Shown here in pieces: positions 23,705 through 31,539 of a stretch of 33,578 bases of DNA. Numbering within the stretch: the first letter of the stretch is position 1; each line of letters begins with the position of its first letter. Made by a program: the position numbers and the translations under genes. The stretch covers positions 1-33,578 of the forward strand of contig CALALQ010000469.1 in the NCBI GenBank assembly GCA_937925595.1. Reading direction: 5' to 3'. This DNA is from an uncultured Demequina sp. Its GTDB lineage: Bacteria; Actinomycetota; Actinomycetes; Actinomycetales; Demequinaceae. The notes beneath the pieces were generated by a model that was given only the letters and a program-made list of their open reading frames with translations, was not told where the DNA came from and did not search any database.

Positions 23705-26700
23705 ATGACGACGGCACGTGTCTTCGTGCGCGCAATTGTCGTCACAGACGGCCGTTCGCGCTTCCTCGACGAGGTGCTGCTTTCCCTCGCCGCTCAAGAC
23801 TTCGCCCCTGATTCCGTGCACGTTGCCGCGATTGGCGGCGTGACAGTTCCCGCGCAGCCGGGACTCACGGTGCAGGTCACTCCCGTGCCTGAGCCCGCCA
23901 CGTTTGGCGAGGCCGTTGATGCCGTCATCGCCGCCTTCCCCGAGCACGATGCCGAGTATCTGTGGCTCCTCCACGACGATTCGGCGCCACTTCCCGACGC
24001 TCTCGGGAGGCTTGCGGCGACCGCGAAGAAGCGCTCTCGCGCCGCAATTGTGGGAGCCGCGCAGGTGCGCTGGCGCGACTCGAGCAGGCTCATCAGCCTT
24101 GGCTCGACCGTGTCCCGCTATGGCGCCCGCCGCGTGGATCTCGTCGACGACAGCGATATCAATCAGGGCCAGTACGACTCTCGCGACGATGTCCTTTCCG
24201 TGTCCCTCCCCGGTTCGCTGGTCCGACGCTCCGCCTGGGTAGACCTTGGAGGCCTCGACAACGCGTATCGGGGGTTCGGCGACAGCGCGGATCTGTGCCG
24301 ACGGGCCTGGCGCGCGGGCCACGACGTGGTGGTGGTCCCCGGCGCGCTGGTGCGGCACGCCCAGCTCAACCTGCGCGGCCGCCGCGAGGGAAGCAACGAC
24401 GCGCACGCCTCGTATGCCCTGAGGCGAACCGGCGAGTGGTACCACGCCTTGGTGTGGGCTCCGCTCGCTGCTGTGCCGTTCATCGTGCTGTGGGCCTTCC
24501 TGTCAGCGCTCGTGCGAGCGCTGCTGAGGGTTGCGCAGAACGCGCCTCGCCTCGCGCTCACTGACCTGGGGGTGCCCTGGCGCCTCGTCGGCAGGCTGGT
24601 GCTGCTGCCCGGGTCGCGCTGGAGGGCGCGTCGTCATGCCGAGGTGAGCGCGCGGTCCATCCGCCGGCTGCTCGCCTCACCAGCGTCGGTCCTGCACCAC
24701 GTGCGCACCAGGTACCTGCGCTCCTACGACCGCTGGCGCAATGCGGTCACGCCAACGAACATGGAGCGCGCCGAGCTCGCCGCGTCGGGCACTCGCCGGC
24801 GCTGGATGCTCGCGCTCGTCATCGCGACCTCCGCAGGCGGCGCTATGGCGATCTTCGGCGAGTGGCTGCCAGCGCTCTTGGCAGGCGACATGCTCACCGG
24901 CCGTGCGCTTGGCGTCACCGACATCGGCTGGCACGACCTGTGGCAGCGGTCGTGGAGCGGCTGGTCTGAGGCTGGCTACGGCGCTCCCGCCCTCAACGGC
25001 GCCTTCTCCGCCGCGCTGCTGCCTTTCGCGATCGTTCCCGGAGGTCTGCGACTGTGGCTGGGGCTGATCCTCACCTTTGGAGTGGTGTGGGCCTCGATCA
25101 CCGCGTGGTTCGCTGCCGGAGCCGCGACTCGAGCCGTCTCTGTCCGCGCGGTCGCGGCTCTCGCGTACGGCTTCTGGCCGCTGTTCCTCGTCTCGATCTC
25201 CCAGGGCAGGGTGGGCGCGGTGCTTGCGCACATCATGCTTCCGCTCGTCGCCCTGGGCGTTGCCCGCTCGCTCGGCGTGCACAGGGGAGAAGCGCTCAGC
25301 CGGGGTCACTACTTCACCCAGCGCGTCATCGCGTCGCCTTCCGCTGCTGCCGCCGCTGCGCTCGCCCTCGCATTCGTCGTTGCCGTCTCCCCGGTGGTGC
25401 TTGTGCCGGCAGTGGTCGCCCTTATCGCGACGGCGGCGGTTGCGGGCCGACGCTGGCCCCGCATCGTGCTCATCGCCGCGCCCGCGATCGTGATCTCCGG
25501 TCCGGCGCTGTTCGCCGCGCTGCGCGCTGACTCGCTTGCTGAAAAGTGGGGGATCCTCGCGCGCGAGGTGGGACCGGCAGCGCCAAGCGAGGTGGCCTCG
25601 CCGCTTCGCACTGTGCTTGGCCTCGACACGACTCCCGGCGGGGAGCAGTGGTATTCGAGTCCGTGGGTGGTCGCGCTCATCGCCACTGTGGTGAGTGTGG
25701 GCGCGCTCCTTGCCCTGCTCAGCGGCAGGGCGGTGCGCGCGGTTCACGTCGGCTGGTTCGTTGCCGCGCTTGGCGTGCTCACTGCGCTCGCGTCGCAGCG
25801 CGTCATGGTCTCGTGGCCGGACGGCGCCGGCATCCCTGCCGCGAATGGATGGGCGGGTCCCGGCTTGTCGCTCGCGCTCGTCGGCGCGCTCGCGGCCGCT
25901 ACCGCCGCCGCGCACAACACGTGGCATTCGGGCGGAATGATTCGCGTCAGGCGCACTGGCGCAGTTGTCGTGGTGACGCTGGCAGCGATCGCTGTGCTCG
26001 CTTCCGCCACCGCGTGGGCGTGGCCGGGCCGCGCCCACGGCGGCGACGTGCGTGCCGCGAACGCTGACGTGCTTCCGCTCGTCGCCTCACTTGAGCAGCT
26101 GCCGCCCGCGTCAGCGCGAGTCCTCACATTGACGGACACCGAGGACGGGGTCGCGTACTCGGTTGAAAGCGGCGATGGGGCCATGGTGCTGTCAGACAGC
26201 GTGTCCTTCGGCCCCAACGGTGCCCCACTCGCGCGCCCGGAGCGCCTCGATGCCCCGTCTCCCGCCGACCTCGACGCCGCCGTCGCGACCCTCGTGGGAG
26301 CAGGCGTCGGCGCCGACGAGCGGCTCGCAGCATGGGGCATCGGCGTGATCGTTGCGACTCCCGACTCGCCGCGCGCTCTGGCAGGGCTGTCTCAAGTCGA
26401 CACGCTCGCGCTCATCGGCGCGAGCGAGCTGGGCACGGCGTATCGCATCGGCGCAGCGGGACAGGCGGGTCGCGCGTGGCTCGAGACCTCGGGCGGAGAG
26501 CGGCTGCCCATCGCGTGGGAGGGCAGAAAGGCTCGCGCCAAGCTCCTTCCCGGCGAGTCGGGCACGGCGGTGCTCGCCGTTCCCGCCGACGAAGGCTGGC
26601 AGGCGACACTCGCGGGCAGGGAGCTCGAACCAGTCACCGATGACGAAGGTCGCCAGGCCTTCGCCGTTCCCGCTGGCGGAGGCAGCCTCGAGATTCGCTT

Positions 26701-26812
26701 CGTTGACCACACCTATCGCTCCTGGTGGTGGGCCGCGGCCATCGCCTGCGGCCTCGCGCTGCTCGCCGCGGCTCCCGCTCCTCACCGACGGATCCTGGGG
26801 GTGCGCTCATGA
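23705..26812 (+). CDS. Giant family 2 glycosyltransferase fused to a polytopic membrane domain
   Basis: A 1035-residue protein. Residues 1-235 form a GT2 (GT-A) domain with LWLLHDDSAPLPDAL (HDDS at 90-93 in the DxD position), GSLVRRSAWVDLGGLD, and GFGDSADLCRRAWRAG as the acceptor/base region. From about 240 to 760 there are roughly ten or more membrane helices. Residues about 790-1005 form an extracytoplasmic domain rich in Ala, Gly and Asp. A last helix near 1010-1025 is followed by a basic tail (PHRRILGVRS). I know this arrangement as an actinobacterial wall-locus glycosyltransferase, but its sugar and acceptor are undefined. ATG 23705 is preceded by GGGAG. It is coupled to the DUF5719 gene by ATGA. 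Confidence 0.82.
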   Translation: MTTARVFVRAIVVTDGRSRFLDEVLLSLAAQDFAPDSVHVAAIGGVTVPAQPGLTVQVTPVPEPATFGEAVDAVIAAFPEHDAEYLWLLHDDSAPLPDALGRLAATAKKRSRAAIVGAAQVRWRDSSRLISLGSTVSRYGARRVDLVDDSDINQGQYDSRDDVLSVSLPGSLVRRSAWVDLGGLDNAYRGFGDSADLCRRAWRAGHDVVVVPGALVRHAQLNLRGRREGSNDAHASYALRRTGEWYHALVWAPLAAVPFIVLWAFLSALVRALLRVAQNAPRLALTDLGVPWRLVGRLVLLPGSRWRARRHAEVSARSIRRLLASPASVLHHVRTRYLRSYDRWRNAVTPTNMERAELAASGTRRRWMLALVIATSAGGAMAIFGEWLPALLAGDMLTGRALGVTDIGWHDLWQRSWSGWSEAGYGAPALNGAFSAALLPFAIVPGGLRLWLGLILTFGVVWASITAWFAAGAATRAVSVRAVAALAYGFWPLFLVSISQGRVGAVLAHIMLPLVALGVARSLGVHRGEALSRGHYFTQRVIASPSAAAAAALALAFVVAVSPVVLVPAVVALIATAAVAGRRWPRIVLIAAPAIVISGPALFAALRADSLAEKWGILAREVGPAAPSEVASPLRTVLGLDTTPGGEQWYSSPWVVALIATVVSVGALLALLSGRAVRAVHVGWFVAALGVLTALASQRVMVSWPDGAGIPAANGWAGPGLSLALVGALAAATAAAHNTWHSGGMIRVRRTGAVVVVTLAAIAVLASATAWAWPGRAHGGDVRAANADVLPLVASLEQLPPASARVLTLTDTEDGVAYSVESGDGAMVLSDSVSFGPNGAPLARPERLDAPSPADLDAAVATLVGAGVGADERLAAWGIGVIVATPDSPRALAGLSQVDTLALIGASELGTAYRIGAAGQAGRAWLETSGGERLPIAWEGRKARAKLLPGESGTAVLAVPADEGWQATLAGRELEPVTDDEGRQAFAVPAGGGSLEIRFVDHTYRSWWWAAAIACGLALLAAAPAPHRRILGVRS

Positions 26813-28119
26813 TCGGCAAGATCGTCTCCGGATCCCTTGTGTTCGCCTCGGTCATCGCCGCCGTGGCCGTGGGAAGCCAGCTGGACACGGCAGAGCCCAC
26901 CACAGCGTCGGGCAGTGTCATCTCCGTGACCCCCGCGCGACAGGACGTCGCGTGCCCGGGGCCGCTCGTGACCCCGGCGGGGGGCACCGGTTCTGATCCG
27001 GAGCTTGGCGGAGCGGCGACCCAGGTCACGCGCAAGACCTTCCTCGCGGGCGCAGTGCGCGAGGTGGGCGAGGGAAGCGCGTCCGACGCTGTGGTCGGGT
27101 CCGCCGTCGAGCGCGTCGGTGGGGGAGACATCAGTGGGCTCGCGGCGCTCACGTGCGGCGTGCCGGACATCGACCAGTGGCTCATCGGCGGAGCAACGAG
27201 CGTTGGCGCGTCCGCACGGCTCGTGCTCGCGAACCCCTCGCAGGCGTCCGTCGAGGCGACGGTGACGATCTACGGCGAGCTCGGCGAGCTTGAGACGAGA
27301 GTGGTGCCGATCGGTCCCGACGGCCAGGCCGAGCTGCTGCTCGAGGGCGTCGTGGTCGATGTCGCGCTGCTCGCGGTGCACGTCACGGCGACCGGCACGG
27401 GTGTGGTTGCGGCGCTTCAGGACTCTCGGCTGGAGGGCTTCCAGCCGGCGGGCACCGAATGGGTGGTGCCCGGTGCCGTGGCCCAGGAGCTCGCGATCCC
27501 CGGAGTGGGGACGCAGGGCGTGAGCGGGCAGACCGCGACGGTGCGCCTCATGGCGCCGAGCGGAGCCACCGCGCGGCTCGCGCTCTCGACCCCTGGGGGC
27601 GAGCTGCTGTGGGAGGGCGTCAACCAGCTGGAGCTTGAGCCTGGCGTCGTGGTCGAGGTGCCTGTGCCCACGATCGACAATGCGACCGCAACGATCTCAG
27701 CCACCCAGCCCGTGATGGCCGCGGCGTACATGACGCGCAGCAGGCCAGCGACGGTGGGTGTCGCCGGAGACACCGCCCGAGAGGCGCGCTGGATTGCCGC
27801 GCAGGCCGTTGGCGACGACAGCGAGAGCGCCGTGGTGACCGTGGGCTACGACGCGTTCGTGGCCGTGTATGCGCCGCGAAGGGGAACCTTCACCCTTACG
27901 GACGAGGACGGCACGGAGGTCGCCTCAGTCCAACTCACGGCGGGGTCGAGCGCGCTGGTGCCGATCAAGGCGAGCGCAGGCACGCAGCTCACCGCGAGCG
28001 GTGACTACGTGTGGGCGCTGCTCGTGGAGAACAACGCGTTCATCAGCGCGATGACTCCGCTGCGCACCACGGTCGAAGACCTCGATGTCTCGGTGGAGCA
28101 GCGTCGCTACGTGCCATAG
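26809..28119 (+). CDS. DUF5719 family exported protein
   Basis: A 436-residue protein with a signal peptide or anchor (residues 5-22) and an otherwise extracytoplasmic, beta-rich body made of repeated Ig-like stretches (for example VTIYGELGELETRVVPIGPDGQAELLLEGV). The last third repeats the pattern FVAVYAPRRGTFTLTDEDG. I assign DUF5719 from its appearance and from its constant place after the large glycosyltransferase in actinobacteria; no enzymatic motif is visible. The ATG overlaps the stop of the glycosyltransferase gene (26809-26812), so the pair should be made in fixed ratio and may act as a complex. Two dispersed 12-mers lie in this gene. Confidence 0.78.
   Translation: MIGKIVSGSLVFASVIAAVAVGSQLDTAEPTTASGSVISVTPARQDVACPGPLVTPAGGTGSDPELGGAATQVTRKTFLAGAVREVGEGSASDAVVGSAVERVGGGDISGLAALTCGVPDIDQWLIGGATSVGASARLVLANPSQASVEATVTIYGELGELETRVVPIGPDGQAELLLEGVVVDVALLAVHVTATGTGVVAALQDSRLEGFQPAGTEWVVPGAVAQELAIPGVGTQGVSGQTATVRLMAPSGATARLALSTPGGELLWEGVNQLELEPGVVVEVPVPTIDNATATISATQPVMAAAYMTRSRPATVGVAGDTAREARWIAAQAVGDDSESAVVTVGYDAFVAVYAPRRGTFTLTDEDGTEVASVQLTAGSSALVPIKASAGTQLTASGDYVWALLVENNAFISAMTPLRTTVEDLDVSVEQRRYVP
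26900..26911 (-). repeat. Dispersed 12-mer CCGACGCTGTGG, copy 7
   Basis: Exact copy near the start of the DUF5719 gene (coding strand TTAS). Confidence 0.6.
27083..27094 (+). repeat. Dispersed 12-mer CCGACGCTGTGG, copy 8
   Basis: Exact copy in the DUF5719 gene (SDAV), opposite in orientation to copy 7 and 183 bp away. Confidence 0.6.
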
Positions 28120-28131
28120 GAGCCGGGGCGC

Positions 28132-28530
28132 TCAGCTGCCGTAGTCCGGATCGATCTCCTCCGGGGGCCGCGCCAAAAGGAAGCCCACGTGCTCGGCGAG
28201 CACATCGCGAACCATCGCGGGCAGGTCGCTGCGCTCACAGCGCTGCTCGATGGGGCGGCGGTACAGCACGATGCGAGATGGCTGGCCCAGGTCGGCGGGG
28301 AAGAGCCTCCCGAGCGGCACTCCGCGCTCCCACGGGGACGGGTCCGAGGGCGGCACGTCCTCTGTGCCGAACTCGACGCGGCCCCACTGCTTTCCCCACC
28401 GGGCTGCGAGTCGGTCCGAGGCCTCCCACACGAGTTCATCGAAGAGCTCCGAGCGACTCACCGCACCGGGAGAGCCGAGCGGGTGCAGGGGCCGCCTGAG
28501 TCCTCTTCCGTGCCGGTCTCGAGCGCTCAT
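28132..28530 (-). CDS. Zincin-like metallopeptidase-family protein, active site lost
   Basis: A 132-residue cytoplasmic protein of the zincin_1 (PF06262) type. GVPLGRLFPADLGQPSRI and IVLYRRPIEQRCE match the family core. Where active members carry HExxH, this one reads VRDVLAEHVGFLLA: His-Glu is Ala-Glu, and the second zinc His is replaced. It should not hydrolyse peptides by the usual zinc mechanism. The ending EEIDPDYGS is family-like. The ATG at 28530 follows a minus-strand TAGTCT box by six bases. It is convergent with the DUF5719 gene (12-bp gap). The same family sits at this position beside DUF3499 and manB in M. tuberculosis (Rv3259, as I recall). Confidence 0.8.
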   Translation of the reverse strand: MSARDRHGRGLRRPLHPLGSPGAVSRSELFDELVWEASDRLAARWGKQWGRVEFGTEDVPPSDPSPWERGVPLGRLFPADLGQPSRIVLYRRPIEQRCERSDLPAMVRDVLAEHVGFLLARPPEEIDPDYGS

Positions 28531-28536
28531 GCCAGG

Positions 28537-28542
28537 AGACTA
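28537..28542 (-). promoter_or_regulatory. -10 box of a leaderless promoter for the zincin-like gene
   Basis: TAGTCT on the minus strand, six bases before ATG 28530, with no conventional ribosome site. Confidence 0.55.
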
Positions 28543-28738
28543 TCCCGCCCACCGCGTCCGTCCTCCACACATTCTGGGATCGCCGCGCACAGCGCGTGCG
28601 ATCTACCAGGCGTTTCGTTTCTGACCGCATGGTTGGGCACCCAGATTGTGTGGAGGAGGGACGTGACGGGCGGCGGGTGAGGGGGCATGTGGACTGCGGT
28701 GAGCGGCGTGGCATCAGCAGTCCTGACCGCCCGGCAGG

Positions 28739-28744
28739 TACCGT
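28739..28744 (+). promoter_or_regulatory. -10 box of a leaderless promoter for DUF3499
   Basis: TACCGT, seven bases before GTG 28752. It fixes this start against longer in-frame options. Confidence 0.55.
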
Positions 28745-28751
28745 CCAAAGC

Positions 28752-29111
28752 GTGATCTCTGTACGTCAATGCTCGCGACCCTCGTGCTCGAATCCTGCGG
28801 CGGCGACGCTCACGTACGTCTACGAGGACTCGACGGTCGTGGTGGGTCAGCTGTCCGCTGCGGCGGAGCCCCACGCCTACGACCTGTGCTCTCACCACGC
28901 GGAGCGCTTCACCGCACCGCGCGGCTGGAACGTGGTGCACATCCACCAGGAGTTTGTCGAGGTGGGTCCCAGCGAGGACGATCTCGACGCTCTCGCCAAG
29001 GCGGTGCGTCAAGCGGGAACCCCGCCCATGGTTGAGCAGGTCGTGGTGCGTCCCCCGGTGGCCTCTGAGCCTCGCCGCGGTCACCTGCGCGTCGTCTCCG
29101 CCGACAACTGA
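28752..29111 (+). CDS. DUF3499 family protein
   Basis: A 119-residue protein of the actinobacterial DUF3499 family. RQCSRPSCSNPAAATLTYVY (residues 5-24) and DLCSHHAERFTAPRGW carry the cysteines and histidines (C-x4-C ... C-x2-HH) that look like a small zinc site. The C-terminal half is charged and probably disordered. There is no export signal. In M. tuberculosis the homologue Rv3258c lies between the zincin-like gene and manB, exactly as here. The function is unknown. Start GTG 28752 follows the TACCGT box and removes an in-frame N-terminal extension that has no family similarity. Confidence 0.88.
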   Translation: MISVRQCSRPSCSNPAAATLTYVYEDSTVVVGQLSAAAEPHAYDLCSHHAERFTAPRGWNVVHIHQEFVEVGPSEDDLDALAKAVRQAGTPPMVEQVVVRPPVASEPRRGHLRVVSADN

Positions 29112-29130
29112 TCCGCCTGTCACGAGCGGC

Positions 29131-29136
29131 TACCCT
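29131..29136 (+). promoter_or_regulatory. -10 box of a leaderless promoter for manB
   Basis: TACCCT, seven bases before GTG 29144; no ribosome site is visible. Confidence 0.55.
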
Positions 29137-29143
29137 TGGGGGC

Positions 29144-30556
29144 GTGCCGAACCTGCCTGACCTGTCGAACCTGATCAAGTCCTATGACGTCCGCGGCATC
29201 GTGGGCGAGGAGCTGACGGAGGAGGTCGCCACGGCGATCGGCGCGGCCTTCGCCGACGCAATCGTGGTGCCAGAAGGCGACAGCGCTGTCGTGATCGGGC
29301 ATGACATGCGCGACTCCGGCCCTGGCCTCGCGGCCGCGGTGGCGAAGGGCCTCACCCAGCGTGGCGTCAGCGTCATCAGCATCGGCCTGTGTTCGACGGA
29401 TGGCCTCTATCACGCCTCCGGCGAGCTCGATCTGCCAGGCGTCATGGTCACCGCTAGCCACAACCCGGCCGCCTACAACGGCATGAAGCTGTGCCGCTCT
29501 CGCGCTCGCGCCGTGGGCGAGAACTCGGGACTGGCTGACGTGCGCTCTCGCGCCGCACAGCTGCTCGCCGAGGGACTCGGCGAGGCCGCCGCCACCGCGG
29601 GCTCCATCACTGAGCGCGACATGATCGCTGACTACGGCAGCTTCCTTCGCGGCCTGGTCCCACTTGACGGCATCCGCCCGCTGCGCGTCGTCGTCGACGC
29701 GGCAAACGCCATGGCGGGCTACACGGTTCCTGCTGTGCTCGGCACCGCCGCAGGGCTTCCTGAACTTCCGCTCGAGATCATCCCGCTGTACTTCGAGCTT
29801 GACGGCACCTTCCCCAACCACGAGCCAAATCCGCTCGAGGAGGAGAACCTGCGCGACCTGCAGGCCGCGGTGCGAGAGCACGGCGCGGACATCGGCCTCG
29901 CCTTCGACGGCGACGCAGACCGCTGCTTCGTCGTGGACGAGCGTGGCGAGGTGGTCCCTGCCTCCGCGATCACGTGCCTCGTTGGCCTGCGAGAGGCCGC
30001 CCGCGACAGCGCCGAATCGCCCGTCGTGATCCACAACCTCATTTCGTCAAGAGCGGTGCCGGAACTCCTCACGCAGGCTGGCGCCACCCCCGTCCGCTCT
30101 CGCGTTGGCCACTCCTTCATCAAGGCTGACATGGCGCAGCGCAATGCGGTGTTCGGCGGAGAGCACTCCGCGCACTTCTACTTCCGCGACTTCTTCTTCG
30201 CGGACTCGGGAATGCTCGCCGCGATGCATGTGCTCGCCGCGCTCGGCTCGCAGGACGGAACCCTGAGCGAACTGCTCTCGACCTACTCGCCGTACGCAGC
30301 GTCGGGCGAAATCAATACCAAGGTGAGCGACGTCGCCGCCGCGACCCAGCGAGTCGTCGACGCGATGAGCGAGGGCGCGAGCACAGATGACTTCGACGGC
30401 GTCACCATCGACCACTGGGACGCGGAGCCGCAATGGTGGCTCAACGTGCGCCCATCCAACACGGAACCGCTGCTGCGGCTTAATGTGGAGGCCGCAGATC
30501 GTGAGGTCATGGAGCAGGTGCGCGATCGCGCGCTCGAGATCATCAGGGAGGGCTGA
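29144..30556 (+). CDS. manB: Phosphomannomutase/phosphoglucomutase
   Basis: A 470-residue alpha-D-phosphohexomutase that interconverts sugar 6- and 1-phosphates, supplying GDP-mannose (or UDP-glucose) synthesis. Family motifs in order: IKSYDVRGIVG (11-21), the active-site serine loop TASHNPAAYNGMK (Ser105), the magnesium loop FDGDADR (Asp255, 257, 259), the sugar loop GGEHSAHFYF, and the phosphate loop RPSNTEPLLR. All key residues are intact and the length is typical. It heads a probable two-gene unit with the cation transporter, which starts immediately after its stop. Mannose supply links it to the glycosyltransferases and mannanase in this window. Confidence 0.95.
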   Translation: MPNLPDLSNLIKSYDVRGIVGEELTEEVATAIGAAFADAIVVPEGDSAVVIGHDMRDSGPGLAAAVAKGLTQRGVSVISIGLCSTDGLYHASGELDLPGVMVTASHNPAAYNGMKLCRSRARAVGENSGLADVRSRAAQLLAEGLGEAAATAGSITERDMIADYGSFLRGLVPLDGIRPLRVVVDAANAMAGYTVPAVLGTAAGLPELPLEIIPLYFELDGTFPNHEPNPLEEENLRDLQAAVREHGADIGLAFDGDADRCFVVDERGEVVPASAITCLVGLREAARDSAESPVVIHNLISSRAVPELLTQAGATPVRSRVGHSFIKADMAQRNAVFGGEHSAHFYFRDFFFADSGMLAAMHVLAALGSQDGTLSELLSTYSPYAASGEINTKVSDVAAATQRVVDAMSEGASTDDFDGVTIDHWDAEPQWWLNVRPSNTEPLLRLNVEAADREVMEQVRDRALEIIREG

Positions 30557-31498
30557 GTGTCTACAGAGGGTGGAACCAAGGCGGTAGTCGCGGCGCTGTC
30601 CGCGAACCTCGGCATTGCGGTGACCAAGTTCGCGGCCTTCGCGCTCACGGGTGCCTCATCGATGCTTGCTGAGGCGATCCACTCGGTCGCCGACTCCGGC
30701 AATCAGGTGCTGCTGCTTCTGGGCGGCAAGCGCGCACGTCGCGTGGCAACGGAAGAGCACCCCTTTGGCTTTGCCCGTACGCGCTACCTGTATGCGTTCA
30801 TGGTCGCGATTGTGCTGTTCACCGTGGGTGGCCTCTTCGCGCTGTACGAGGCGTGGCACAAGTTCCACGACCCGCACCCCATCGAGTCGTGGAAGTGGGT
30901 GCCCGTTGTGGTGCTGGTCGCCGCGATCATCATGGAGGGCTTGTCCTTCCGCACCGCCATTGTCGAGTCGAACAAGGTGCGTCGCGGCCAGAGCTGGCCG
31001 CGGTTCATCCAGCGCTCTCGCTCTCCCGAACTGCCGGTCATCCTGCTTGAGGACCTCGGGGCGCTGCTGGGCCTGGTATTCGCACTCTTTGGTGTGTCGA
31101 TGACGCTCATCACCCACGACGGTCGGTGGGATGCGGTTGGCGCCGCGATGATCGGCCTGCTGCTGTGCGCGATCGCCGTGGTGCTCGGCCGCGAGACAAA
31201 GAGCATGCTGCTTGGCGAGTCCGCTACCGAGGAGGACGTTGCCGCTATCAAGGCCGCGCTCGCCGCTGAAGGCTTTGGCGACGTCATTCACCTGCGCACG
31301 CTCCACCTGGGACCGGACGACATCCTGCTTACCGTCAAGGTCGCGCAGGATCCCGCCATCAGCCTCGTCGACCACGGCGCGCAGGCGGACAGGGCGGAGG
31401 CCGCGATTCGTGCCGCCGTTCCCGCCGTGCGGCTGATCTTCATTGAGCCGGACGTGCGCCGCGCCGGTGCCAACCCGGCCGACGCTGGCGGCGAGTAG
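30557..31498 (+). CDS. Cation diffusion facilitator (CDF) family transporter
   Basis: A 313-residue proton/metal antiporter of the CDF family with six helices. Helix 2 has the metal-site His42-x3-Asp46 (AIHSVAD). Helix 5 has Glu165-Asp166 (LLEDLGALLG), a variant of the usual (H/D)xxxD. LGRETKSMLLGESA leads to a cytoplasmic C-terminal domain (about 225-300). ATEEHPFGFARTRYLYAF is the conserved loop between helices 2 and 3. The helix-5 pattern recalls the ZnT9-like branch. It probably exports Zn, Mn or a similar divalent ion. The GTG at 30557 directly follows the manB stop, with AGGGAGGG inside manB as ribosome site. The gene ends at the boundary of the Rhs-like accessory segment. Confidence 0.88.
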   Translation: MSTEGGTKAVVAALSANLGIAVTKFAAFALTGASSMLAEAIHSVADSGNQVLLLLGGKRARRVATEEHPFGFARTRYLYAFMVAIVLFTVGGLFALYEAWHKFHDPHPIESWKWVPVVVLVAAIIMEGLSFRTAIVESNKVRRGQSWPRFIQRSRSPELPVILLEDLGALLGLVFALFGVSMTLITHDGRWDAVGAAMIGLLLCAIAVVLGRETKSMLLGESATEEDVAAIKAALAAEGFGDVIHLRTLHLGPDDILLTVKVAQDPAISLVDHGAQADRAEAAIRAAVPAVRLIFIEPDVRRAGANPADAGGE

Positions 31499-31539
31499 GG
31501 CGCTTAGGTCACCGCAGCGTCGGGCAGACTTGCGGGTGA

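Larger units (their letters stand above)
28531..28751. other. Longest intergenic region in the window (221 bp)
   Basis: Lies between the divergent zincin-like and DUF3499 genes. It holds their two -10 boxes and, at 28578-28603, an imperfect palindrome with outer arms GATCGC / GCGATC and inner arms GCGC / GCGC. I see no RNA gene or small coding region in it. Confidence 0.5.

Noticed and set aside
24677..26038. Long open frame antisense to the giant glycosyltransferase gene
   Set aside because: It is Arg/Gly/Asp-rich with no family features, typical of antisense shadows in high-GC coding DNA; the plus-strand protein has clear GT2 motifs.
31499..31539. Insertion-sequence end or attachment site at the Rhs boundary
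   Set aside because: No terminal inverted repeats, target duplication or integrase gene is visible; the boundary is abrupt but unmarked. The phrase GCAGCGTCGGGCAG also occurs in near-identical form at 26902, but this is better explained by the dispersed motif family.
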